Positions 16,890 through 24,326 of a DNA stretch of 64,000 bases are shown here, in pieces. A program made the position numbers and the translations under genes. The stretch's first letter is position 1; each line of letters begins with the position of its first letter. Under the pieces are notes generated by a model. That model was given only the letters and a program-made list of their open reading frames with translations. It did not search any database and was not told the origin of the DNA. The stretch lies in the NCBI RefSeq assembly GCF_012641275.1, contig NZ_JABAIA010000002.1:1674001-1738000 (forward strand). The letters are read 5' to 3'. Source of the DNA: Chitinophaga varians (GTDB lineage Bacteria; Bacteroidota; Bacteroidia; Chitinophagales; Chitinophagaceae).

Positions 16890-18104
16890 ATGAAAGCTAT
16901 TAGACAATGCGCGCTCGGGGGAGCGTTTTTATTTTTCCTGATAACGGCATGCAGGAAAGAAATGGTGAATGCAGCAGAGAAACGGGTATTAAACGACCAT
17001 GACACTGTTTTTGTGCATCCTGGACTCTTACATAAGCAGTCAGACTTTGATCGCATGAAAAATAAAGTGGATGCAGGGGCAGAGCCATGGCTGTCGGGCT
17101 GGAACCGGCTGATCACCAATTCGCACAGCGCGCTCGCCTGGCAGCCCAACCCGGCGGACACTGTTTACCGGGGTGATGACGGCGTTCATGGTCAAAATTA
17201 TGGCCAGCTCTATAACGACATCGCTGCGGCTTATGCCACCGCTTTAAGATGGAAAGTTTCCGGCGATGATAGATATGCCGATAAATCGATAGCGATCATG
17301 AATGCATGGTCGGCCAGACTAAAGGGAATTGCCGGTAACAACGACGCTAATCTGGCGGCAGGGCTATACGGCTACCAGTTTGCCAATGCTGCGGAAATCA
17401 TGCGTACTTACCAGGGATGGGCGCCGGCGGACTTTGCCCGGTTCCGGAAAATGATGCTGAACGTTTTTTATCCTATGAACCACGCCTTTCTGACAAGAAG
17501 GGAAAAATGTATGAGCCATTTCTATGCGAACTGGGACCTGTGTGTGATGAATTCCATCCTGGCCATCGGCGTATTGTGCGACGACCGGGACATCTACAAC
17601 GAAGCGATCAACTATTTTAAGTATGGCACGGGTAATGGTGCTGTGGCCAATGCCATTTACTTTATTCACCCCAATGGTCTGGGGCAGTGGCAGGAAAGCG
17701 GGCGTGATCAGGGACATACTACCCTGGGCATCGGCTTAATGGGCTCGTTTTGTGAGATGGCATGGAACCAGGGCGACGATATGTATGGTTACGACAATAA
17801 CCGCTTTCTGCGGGGGGCAGAGTATGTGGCAGCGTACAATCTTGGCGATTCCGTGCCCTTTAAACCCTACGCCAATTGTGTTGGCGTAGTACAGCAGGTT
17901 ATCAGCGACGGGGGCCGGGGAAATGACAGGCCCGTTTGGGAACTCGTATACAACCATTATGTAAACCGCAAGGGACTGGCTGCTCCCAATTGTGCGCGGT
18001 TTGCCCAAAAAGTACGCCCCGAAGGCGGCGGCGGCAATTATGGGCCCAACAGCGGCGGTTATGATCAGCTGGGTTACGGGACCCTGACCTGCACCTTGAA
18101 ATAA
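16890..18104 (+). CDS. Alginate-lyase-superfamily lipoprotein
   Basis: A 404-residue exported lipoprotein: hydrophobic segment with lipobox LITAC (Cys21), so probably anchored in the outer membrane. The body is an (alpha/alpha) toroid-type sequence like the PF05426 alginate lyase family: NYGQLYNDIAAAYATALRWKV, YANWDLCVMNSILAIGVLCD and GQWQESGRDQGHTTLGIGLM hold the conserved N, R and H expected in the active cleft. It would cleave a uronic-acid polysaccharide by beta-elimination; whether alginate, glucuronan or another polymer cannot be told. It ends at a strong terminator. No SusC/SusD genes are adjacent. Confidence 0.75.
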   Translation: MKAIRQCALGGAFLFFLITACRKEMVNAAEKRVLNDHDTVFVHPGLLHKQSDFDRMKNKVDAGAEPWLSGWNRLITNSHSALAWQPNPADTVYRGDDGVHGQNYGQLYNDIAAAYATALRWKVSGDDRYADKSIAIMNAWSARLKGIAGNNDANLAAGLYGYQFANAAEIMRTYQGWAPADFARFRKMMLNVFYPMNHAFLTRREKCMSHFYANWDLCVMNSILAIGVLCDDRDIYNEAINYFKYGTGNGAVANAIYFIHPNGLGQWQESGRDQGHTTLGIGLMGSFCEMAWNQGDDMYGYDNNRFLRGAEYVAAYNLGDSVPFKPYANCVGVVQQVISDGGRGNDRPVWELVYNHYVNRKGLAAPNCARFAQKVRPEGGGGNYGPNSGGYDQLGYGTLTCTLK

Positions 18105-18117
18105 AGCGCCGCCGGTT

Positions 18118-18168
18118 AAAAGCTCCAGGCTCCTCCACGTCAATGCGAGGGGCCTGGAGCTTTGTTTT
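18118..18168 (+). terminator. Terminator of the lyase gene
   Basis: AAAGCTCCAGGC pairs with GCCTGGAGCTTT around a 21-nt loop, then GTTTT. It lies 14 nt after the stop codon. Confidence 0.75.
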
Positions 18169-18177
18169 CAGATATAA

Positions 18178-18288
18178 TTAATTCCTCACCCATCCGGCAT
18201 CAGGTAAAATATCCTGGGCCAATAAAAGCTGGGAAGTAAAACTTCCGGTCACCAAAAATAAACACCGGATAATGTACGTGATTTTCAT
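18178..18288 (-). pseudogene. 36-codon ORF consisting of a signal peptide and a short tail
   Basis: It starts MKITYIIRCLFLVTGSFTSQ and continues LLLAQ, a good signal peptide, then has only about 11 residues (DILPDAGWVRN) before the stop. It is either a truncated 5' end of a secreted protein gene or a tiny secreted peptide. Nothing else is seen in 18289-18712 apart from AT-rich sequence. Confidence 0.3.
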
Positions 18289-18712
18289 AGCGCAAAGTAT
18301 GTGAGGTTAGGAATAACGTTCATCCAGTTTTTGGGGAAAACCAATCAGTACAGCCTGAACGCAAATTTAACTAATGCTGTATTTGGACAGCAAAATTTGC
18401 TATAAGATAAGTTGCCTGAAAAAGCACAATAGTTTATACTGGTTGACGGAACGAATGATAGCGGGTCATTTTTTTGAAATGCTTTGTGAATAAGTGTTCC
18501 GGCGGAATTATCTGTATGCTTCCTTATCTGTAATTCCCTGCAAATAATCACAAATAAGAAAGCATATTTTTTTGTATGTTTATAAAAAATAAAAATGTGG
18601 AAAAACTTTTTCCATAAAAAAAACACTACGCAAAACCTATAGCAAGGAAAGGCGTAATATTGTAATTGTAACCTCAAAAAAACTGCTATGTGGCAAATGA
18701 ATAGTGAAAATA

Positions 18713-19192
18713 TCAGGAAACAACCAGTTGCAATTGACCTTTCAGTTCTTTTATCTTTTCTTGAACGGCCCGTTCAGCTTCGTCCAGTACAGTATCAAGA
18801 TCCCGTTTCTTTTTGCGGTCGTCCAGCTGGAACTGTAATTCCGCCAGGCGGCGGAGAATTACCGAAAGATATGCCTCGTTCCTTATGAGCTGCGCAATCT
18901 GAAACTCGCGCCAATACGAGATGATTTGTTTTTGAGCTTCTACTAATTCCCTTAAAGTCTCTTTCTCTTTGTCGTTTGTAGCATTACTGCCCGTTGTTTC
19001 ATAGAAAGCCTCGGAAACAGTTTTGCCTGCTATGGCTGCGGCTTTCTCTTTCGTTTCCTGCTCTATGTATTTCCTGTTAAACAGATAGTTGAGATTCTGT
19101 CTTGACATCCCAAGCATTTCAGCAAATTCATTCACCTGGTAGTCGCTTGATTTAACAAGTTTTCTGAGTATATCGCCTTCGTTTTTTGACAT
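18713..19192 (-). CDS. HTH transcriptional regulator of the tail cluster (repressor-like)
   Basis: This 159-residue protein has an N-terminal helix-turn-helix (VNEFAEMLGMSRQNLNYLFN, residues about 20-40) of the XRE/Cro type. Two long charged helices follow (residues about 75-150, ETLRELVEAQKQIISYW and LQFQLDDRKKKRDLDTVL), likely a coiled-coil dimerisation part. No peptidase or ligand domain is present, so it is not a self-cleaving CI/LexA type. It sits at the left border of the tail cluster, reads away from it, and has a dyad overlapping its own -7 element. Most likely it represses itself and the divergent cluster. Confidence 0.7.
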   Translation of the reverse strand: MSKNEGDILRKLVKSSDYQVNEFAEMLGMSRQNLNYLFNRKYIEQETKEKAAAIAGKTVSEAFYETTGSNATNDKEKETLRELVEAQKQIISYWREFQIAQLIRNEAYLSVILRRLAELQFQLDDRKKKRDLDTVLDEAERAVQEKIKELKGQLQLVVS

Positions 19193-19221
19193 TTTTTTCA
19201 GGAAAAATTAATAAATAATGA

Positions 19222-19253
19222 GACAAATATATTTTGTCAAAAGACAAATATTC
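19222..19253 (-). promoter_or_regulatory. Operator-like dyad overlapping the regulator promoter
   Basis: GACAAA-TATAT-TTTGTC (19222-19238) is a palindrome, followed by a third half-site GACAAATATTC (19243-19253). On the minus strand TATATTTG (19231 to 19224) matches the -7 consensus TAnnTTTG, about 32 nt before the regulator's ATG. The overlap fits autoregulation; the -33 element is not clear. Confidence 0.5.
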
Positions 19254-19813
19254 TTTTACTTTATACTGGCAATATGGTTGGCGCAAATGTAGTCAAAAAA
19301 AGGATTTACCGCCATTTTTGATAACGGCCAAACGTAAAAGACAGCATTGTTCGAATGTAAACCCTCATTTTTAACCCTCAAACCACTTTATCCCAAAGAC
19401 AACAAACACAATCGCTATGTCAGACAATTTAGAGATTTCCACAGCAGCACAGGCGCATTCAGTTTTAAAACCCTACAGCCCTTACTGTCAGGAAATACCG
19501 GTTATCCTACAATGAAAGCCGTCTGCAGAAAATGCCGGATACCACTTTTGACACAAAACTGCACGCATTTATGATACGTATTTGTTAACCCGGTTGGAAA
19601 ACCGTAAAAGATATACAGGCCCCATTCCTGTTCACACCAATATACGGAACGCGTTGGCTGCGCTGCAGCTGATGAATGCACCCGTAAAAAATTCGAAGCA
19701 AAAATAACTATACCTGGCCGCCAAAGGCGGCACTTTTGAAACAAGGAGTTGAAATAGACTGTGCGGGCACCTGTGGCCGGCGCTGTGATTGTTTGATCAA
19801 AAACTAATATTCG
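19254..19813 (+). other. Leader region of the tail cluster with possible short ORFs
   Basis: 560 nt between the regulator and the first large cluster gene. It holds a 32-codon ORF (19417-19515), whose stop overlaps the next ATG at 19512, and a start-less frame ending before 19713 (ENRKRYTGPIPVHTNIRNAL) that reads like coding sequence. These could be small early genes or decayed ones. The promoter for the cluster is expected here but no clean TTTG/TAnnTTTG pair was found. Confidence 0.3.
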
Positions 19814-20671
19814 ATGGCAAGACCAATTGCAGAAGGATTGATGTATTTTCCTATGGACGTGGATCTTTTTGATGATCCAAAGTTGTTGATGGTAGAAGAG
19901 GAGCATGGTATTCAGGGAGGATACATTGCCCTCAGATTGTTATGCTGGATTTACCGGCAGGGATATTATACGAACTGGAACGATGAAATGTCGTACATCT
20001 TTGCCAAACGTATAGGTAATGCCGTTACAGGCGCGCTTGTAACGGCCGTGGTACATACCCTGGTTAAAAAGGGCTTTTTTGACGAGCGGATGTACAACCG
20101 GTTTTCTATCCTCACCAGTAAAGGCATCCAGAAACGCTGGCAGAAAATTATCCGTGACGCCAAACGTAAAGCGGTGATTAGTCCGCTACATAACCTTATC
20201 GGTGACGTTGATCATGATGAGACGGCATTTCTTCCGGAAGAAACAACGGCAGCAACAACATTAATCCCACAAAGTAAAGCAGAAGAAAAAAAAGAAGAAG
20301 AAAGTAAGGAATATCCATACGGTGTTGCCGCATCGGTAAATACAAAAACTGCTGCCGGAATGGCGGACATGCCTCCCCCCGCTGCCGCGTGTCCCCCCTC
20401 CGTGAGGCCCAGCCTGGAAGCGGTACAGCAATTTTTTGCCGCCGCCGGCGCCAACAACGAAATGGCCAATAAATTCTGGAACAAATGGGAGGGACTGGGG
20501 TGGGTACAGGGTTATACGCCTATCCGTAACTGGACCGGCTTCGCCAATAATTTTATTGCTAATTATCACTTCAATGAGAAAAAGTATGCAACATCCGGAA
20601 AAAAGAACCTGTCAGCTCAACAGCCTGCAGGCATTATTACCCCTGGTGTCAGAAAATTCGGGCAGCTCTGA
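19814..20671 (+). CDS. DUF4373-like (Lin1244/Lin1753 N-terminal) phage-type replication protein
   Basis: A 285-residue protein. Residues 1-125 match the DUF4373/Lin1244-Lin1753 N-terminal domain (YFPMDVDLFDDPKLLMVEEE, GYIALRLLCWIYRQGYY, FAKRIGN), a winged-helix-like module found in phage and plasmid replication initiators. A low-complexity acidic linker (EEKKEEESKE) follows, then a C-terminal segment with FWNKWEGLGW and RNWTGFANNFI, typical of such primosomal proteins. It overlaps the next gene, a DnaC-like ATPase, by 86 nt, forming the usual initiator/helicase-loader pair. In a headless tail cluster this pair is a relic of the parent prophage or has been re-used. Confidence 0.65.
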   Translation: MARPIAEGLMYFPMDVDLFDDPKLLMVEEEHGIQGGYIALRLLCWIYRQGYYTNWNDEMSYIFAKRIGNAVTGALVTAVVHTLVKKGFFDERMYNRFSILTSKGIQKRWQKIIRDAKRKAVISPLHNLIGDVDHDETAFLPEETTAATTLIPQSKAEEKKEEESKEYPYGVAASVNTKTAAGMADMPPPAAACPPSVRPSLEAVQQFFAAAGANNEMANKFWNKWEGLGWVQGYTPIRNWTGFANNFIANYHFNEKKYATSGKKNLSAQQPAGIITPGVRKFGQL

Positions 20672-21347
20672 GTTGAACAACCCGCTCTATGACAGTGATA
20701 AACATCAATCGTCTTCCGCCATGCAATGGAACAGTCATACTTTATTCAATTTTATTTTTTCACGCACCCAGGTAGTGCCGGAAGGGTTTGTGGTGGACGA
20801 TATGAACCGGGAAGCGGTAAAAGCACTGTGTTATTATTTTACAGAAGATCCCGCTTTCGAGAGAATGAATACGGACGGCCAATCGTGGAAGTTGTCTAAA
20901 GGATTGCTTCTGTTTGGCAACGTAGGTACCGGAAAAACAACCCTCATGCGGGCGTTCAATAAAAATCCCCGCTGCTGTTACCAGGTGGCGAATTGCCGAC
21001 GACTCAGCGCCTTGTTCGCGGAGCAGGGACATGATATGCTTTACCGTTACAGCAGCCCGGTACCGCTGCCTACGGCGGCAGACACCTTCTACCAGCGGCA
21101 GGCCGGCATCTGCTTCGATGACCTCGGAACGGAAGAACTAAAGAAAAATTATGGTAACCAGGTAAACGTGATGGCGGAAATCATTCTCAACAGATATGAT
21201 AACCAGCAAACACCCTGGCACCATACGCATATCACCACTAACCTGACGGCAGCTGAAATTGAACAGTACTATGGGACCCGCGTGAAATCCAGGATGCGGG
21301 AAATGTTTAACATGATTACCCTTGACGGTGAAGACCGGCGCAGGTAA
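20586..21347 (+). CDS. DnaC/IstB-like ATP-binding protein
   Basis: A 253-residue AAA+ ATPase counted from the ATG at 20586; an earlier in-frame ATG at 20436 lies deep inside the preceding gene and its 50 added residues do not look coding. Walker A is GNVGTGKT, Walker B is ICFDDLG, and HHTHITTNLTAAEIEQYYG followed by RVKSRMREMFNMI carries sensor-1 and the arginine-finger region as in DnaC helicase loaders. It pairs with the DUF4373-like protein upstream. Whether it still supports any replication is unknown. Confidence 0.75.
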   Translation: MQHPEKRTCQLNSLQALLPLVSENSGSSELNNPLYDSDKHQSSSAMQWNSHTLFNFIFSRTQVVPEGFVVDDMNREAVKALCYYFTEDPAFERMNTDGQSWKLSKGLLLFGNVGTGKTTLMRAFNKNPRCCYQVANCRRLSALFAEQGHDMLYRYSSPVPLPTAADTFYQRQAGICFDDLGTEELKKNYGNQVNVMAEIILNRYDNQQTPWHHTHITTNLTAAEIEQYYGTRVKSRMREMFNMITLDGEDRRR

Positions 21348-21368
21348 GCAGGAAAATATCTTAGAAAC

Positions 21369-21680
21369 ATGAGAGGACAACAATCGCTCTTCAATAGCTT
21401 TGTACGCAAGGAAGAGGAAAAAACAGTAAGAAAAGGACGCTCTGCAGATATGATCGCCCTACGGGATGAATGTTTGTTATACAGATATTATTATTACATC
21501 AAACTGCAGGGTAAAAGATATGAGGTAGCTATCCAGGAGTTATCAAAGGAATTCTGGGTGAAAGAAAGTAATATCATCTACCGCATGCAATGCAATACCA
21601 GCCGGCTGGAACAGATCATGAAACAGGAACAGCCGCCTGTTAAACAGCTGCGGCTGCAATACCCCTGGTGGACATGGTGA
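21369..21680 (+). CDS. Small phage-type protein, function unknown
   Basis: A 103-residue basic protein 21 nt downstream of the DnaC-like gene. It has ALRDECLLYRYYYYIKLQGKRY followed by a helical segment and ends in a tryptophan-rich tail (YPWWTW). The layout (one helix, Y-rich strand, KESNIIYRM) suggests a small DNA-binding protein such as a late regulator, but I cannot name a family. It is last in the early operon, before a strong bidirectional terminator. Confidence 0.5.
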   Translation: MRGQQSLFNSFVRKEEEKTVRKGRSADMIALRDECLLYRYYYYIKLQGKRYEVAIQELSKEFWVKESNIIYRMQCNTSRLEQIMKQEQPPVKQLRLQYPWWTW

Positions 21681-21697
21681 TGGCGGTTATCCGGCAT

Positions 21698-21733
21698 AAA
21701 AAAAGGACGCAGCACGCTGCGTCCTTTTTTTAT
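21698..21733. terminator. Bidirectional terminator
   Basis: AGGACGCAG pairs with CTGCGTCCT, flanked by an A-run and a T-run, between two convergent genes. Confidence 0.8.
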
Positions 21734-21751
21734 GTACTATACTTGAAAAAA

Positions 21752-22219
21752 TCATTTCCCTTTTTCCTCTATCCTGATGTTACCGTCGTCGAAGCCAGTG
21801 TTAATGGAGATATATTCATTGCCCCGGATTACATGAGCGAGCACAGAATTAGGGTTTTTAGGAGCAAATTTGTCGTTAAAAAGCGTTTTGTAAATCTTGT
21901 TAAGATAATCTTTACTGCCATACAGGAGAACTTCGCCCACAAGGCCTGTTTCCGGGTAAACGCCATATCTGATATGCAGGTTCACCCGAAGGCTGTCTGA
22001 AGTATTGTAAAACTCGTACTCATAAGTTCCTTTCGTTCTCTCTTCCGGCTCATTGTCCACAAGCAGGTTAAGTATTTTTGTTACCTGTTCATTAAATTTT
22101 AATGCCTCCTTGTAAGGAGTACCTATGAGCTTACTATACGTTTGTGCTTTTGCGTTACTACAGATGAATACAAACAATGCGGCCAACATAAACCGGCATA
22201 CCACAGAATAAAATTTCAT
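21752..22219 (-). CDS. Secreted small protein, unknown
   Basis: A 155-residue protein with a clear signal peptide (hydrophobic residues 11-20, cleavage after NAKA). The mature part is beta-rich and polar with two Tyr-rich strands (YEYEFYNTSDSLRVNLHIRY). It is not recognised as a phage protein. It lies on the minus strand inside the tail cluster and downstream of the tail-terminator-like gene, so it may be a cargo or immunity-type gene of the cluster or simply a host insertion. Confidence 0.5.
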   Translation of the reverse strand: MKFYSVVCRFMLAALFVFICSNAKAQTYSKLIGTPYKEALKFNEQVTKILNLLVDNEPEERTKGTYEYEFYNTSDSLRVNLHIRYGVYPETGLVGEVLLYGSKDYLNKIYKTLFNDKFAPKNPNSVLAHVIRGNEYISINTGFDDGNIRIEEKGK

Positions 22220-22293
22220 TTTAAGTAAAAATTATATTGGGTAAAGATAATGAATAATTTATTAACAATATGTATGCCGTTTTTATGGAATGT

Positions 22294-22788
22294 TTATGCC
22301 CGGAACAGAAACTCTGCTGCCGGACGCGGTGTGCTGGTGCCGGGAGGTGTTACTATGCTTTCTTCAAAGGACAGGTTATACGATAAAGTTCTTACCCGGA
22401 AATTGTCCTTTCTGTCTGCGGTATCTATTTTAGTCCGTACAAGCGGCGCACAGTTGCCGTTGCTCCAGCCCTGTAATAGCTGGTGCAATTTGGTTTCTAT
22501 CTCATAATAATCTAACGCTGTTTGTTTATCGATAAAATCGGTACTACCGCTTTTGGTGACCGAAAAGGCCATTTTACAGCTCAATATACCGCTGGCCGTC
22601 TGTTCATGTTGCGCCAGGTTTTCAAATTCAAAAGTGGTGAAATCAATGAATACACAGGGCCATAGGTCCGGTTGCCCCTTGTAGTTGTCTAACTGTTGTA
22701 ATTCCGGGTACACGCCTTTTATTTCAGGGATGTTGGCGATAATGCGGGATTCTAATGCTGCATACATGTTTGCGAATAAACTGTTCAT
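22294..22788 (-). CDS. Tail-terminator / tail-completion-like protein (gpU or Mu gp37 type)
   Basis: This 164-residue protein starts at the ATG 22786-22788, giving SLFANMYAALESRIIANIPE. The N-terminal helix, the strand with WPCVFIDFTTFEFEN, and the later helix DYYEIETKLHQLLQGW followed by a strand pair resemble tail-terminator proteins that cap the sheath and tube. It is on the opposite strand to the structural operon, separated by a 320-nt divergent promoter region. Identification is by fold-like pattern only. Confidence 0.45.
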   Translation of the reverse strand: MNSLFANMYAALESRIIANIPEIKGVYPELQQLDNYKGQPDLWPCVFIDFTTFEFENLAQHEQTASGILSCKMAFSVTKSGSTDFIDKQTALDYYEIETKLHQLLQGWSNGNCAPLVRTKIDTADRKDNFRVRTLSYNLSFEESIVTPPGTSTPRPAAEFLFRA

Positions 22789-22897
22789 TTTTCTGCTTTT
22801 TAAGTGTTTAACAGGATAGTGTTCATCCTGCTGATAAATCATCTGTTTAATAACAGCAAATTTCCATGGAATGAGCCTCTTTTTGAAAAGTGCTTTT

Positions 22898-22948
22898 AAT
22901 GATTGGACAGCCTATTGCAAATGATTATACAAGGACTGTTTAATCATT
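22898..22948. promoter_or_regulatory. Imperfect dyad in the divergent late promoter region
   Basis: AATGATTGGACAG (22898-22910) and CTGTTTAATCATT (22936-22948) are inverted copies with two mismatches, 25 nt apart. They lie between the tail-terminator-like gene and the lysis genes and could bind a late activator or repressor. Confidence 0.35.
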
Positions 22949-23110
22949 GTTTTCGGATTTTTCAGGTGTCCGGATAGGTTGTTTCTTTGTATTGTAAATC
23001 ACCTGGAACAATAACAGGTACCCCGAAAGAAACCGGATATCAGTACATAAGGTGTAAACAAAAATGGGGGACATCAAGACGAATGTGAAACTGATAATAG
23101 TGAACACCGT

Positions 23111-23365
23111 ATGGAACTACTGAATATATTATTACAAATTGATCCTGCCGGCAATATCTGGCAGCGGCTCGGAGATCAGGCCTTTTCAATATTAGTGCTG
23201 GTGGTAATTGCCAGGATATTATGGAAGCGCCAGATCAAACTGGAAGATCGTCTTACACAGTATCTGGATGAAGACAGAGACAAGATGATGGGTGTTATTG
23301 ATAACAACACCAAAGTAATGGAGCGGCTGGAAGAAGTGCTGGACAGCAATCACCCCAAAATGTAG
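23111..23365 (+). CDS. Holin-like single-span membrane protein
   Basis: This 84-residue protein has one transmembrane helix (residues about 24-40, FSILVLVVIARILW) and a charged coiled-coil C-terminal tail (RDKMMGVIDNNTKVMERLEE). It sits 3 nt upstream of the amidase gene, the standard holin-endolysin order. It probably permeabilises the inner membrane to let the amidase out and release tail particles. Confidence 0.6.
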   Translation: MELLNILLQIDPAGNIWQRLGDQAFSILVLVVIARILWKRQIKLEDRLTQYLDEDRDKMMGVIDNNTKVMERLEEVLDSNHPKM

Positions 23366-23368
23366 CAG

Positions 23369-23779
23369 ATGAGGCGTATAGATTTTATTGTCATCCATTG
23401 TACGGCTACCCCGCAAGATACCAGACCAGCTGCCATCCAGCAGTACTGGCAACAACAACTAAAATGGAAAAGTCCCGGCTATCACTACCTGATAGACAAG
23501 TTCGGCGCTTCAATACAGTTAGCAACAGAGGACCGTATATGCAACGGCGTTGCCGGGCATAATGCCCACAGTATTCACGTCAGCTATATCGGCGGCGTAG
23601 ATGCGGCAAACAGGCCGTTGGACAACCGGACAGACGCACAGCGTAAAACCATGAGAGAACTTGTGTCCCGATTAAAGCGACAATACCCCGAAGCGCGGGT
23701 GCAGGGTCACCGGGACTTTCCATTTGTTAAAAAAGCATGCCCCAGTTTCGATGCGCGAAAAGAATTCGAAGATTTATAA
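23369..23779 (+). CDS. N-acetylmuramoyl-L-alanine amidase (Amidase_2, endolysin)
   Basis: This 136-residue T7-lysozyme/PGRP-type amidase cuts the bond between muramic acid and the stem peptide. Zinc ligands are H10 (IVIHCTAT), H114 (QGHRDF) and C124 (KACPSFD), with the catalytic tyrosine at Y38 (GYHYLI). There is no signal peptide, so export needs the adjacent holin-like protein. The single-domain size is normal for Bacteroidota phage endolysins. Together with the holin it forms the lysis cassette of the tail cluster. Confidence 0.85.
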   Translation: MRRIDFIVIHCTATPQDTRPAAIQQYWQQQLKWKSPGYHYLIDKFGASIQLATEDRICNGVAGHNAHSIHVSYIGGVDAANRPLDNRTDAQRKTMRELVSRLKRQYPEARVQGHRDFPFVKKACPSFDARKEFEDL

Positions 23780-23790
23780 ACCCTATACCT

Positions 23791-24222
23791 ATGTCCTTTT
23801 GTAAAAAAATGAGATTGAAAATCAAATGGGCCTTGCAGCAGTTTGATGAGCATATAGACGAATATGCAACGGCGGCGCTAAACATTACCAAAGCCATAAA
23901 ACGTGCACTGGAAAGCCCATTGGTAGACGTACTGGAATCCATCATCCCCGGGGATGCTGATACAATACTGAAAAATAAAATATTGCAGGCACTGGAAACA
24001 GGCATTCATGCACTCAGTATTGTACAAACCTGTCAGCAACAGGCTACGGTAGAAGCAAAGCTGCTTTGTTTTGTGACGGAGCTTAAGAAAACCTCTCCGG
24101 CACTACAGGAGGCCGTATTGCAAAAACTGCAAAGCATCCTGCTGCGGGAGCTGGACGGCAACACCAAAAAACAGCACCTGTACGATCTGTTCAGTCAGGC
24201 CAAATACAGCAGCGTCAAATAA
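23791..24222 (+). CDS. Helical phage-type protein of unknown role
   Basis: A 143-residue all-helical protein starting at ATG 23791 (MSFCKKMRLKIKWALQQFDE). It includes repeated amphipathic helices and several Gln-rich stretches. It follows the amidase by 11 nt and precedes the sheath gene, so it belongs to the cluster. No family is recognised; it could be a regulator of lysis timing, a tail assembly helper or an uncharacterised structural protein. Confidence 0.55.
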   Translation: MSFCKKMRLKIKWALQQFDEHIDEYATAALNITKAIKRALESPLVDVLESIIPGDADTILKNKILQALETGIHALSIVQTCQQQATVEAKLLCFVTELKKTSPALQEAVLQKLQSILLRELDGNTKKQHLYDLFSQAKYSSVK

Positions 24223-24326
24223 CAATTTCAAATCCAATAAATAACTGCATCCTGCCAGAAAAAACACCAAAGGGGTGAATGGAAAAACGCGGATGTAAAC
24301 AAGTACAATGATTAAAATAGACTAAA

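Noticed and set aside
23063..23122. 19-codon ORF overlapping the holin start, possible leader peptide
   Set aside because: Too short to support, with no conserved feature visible; overlap with the holin ATG may be chance.
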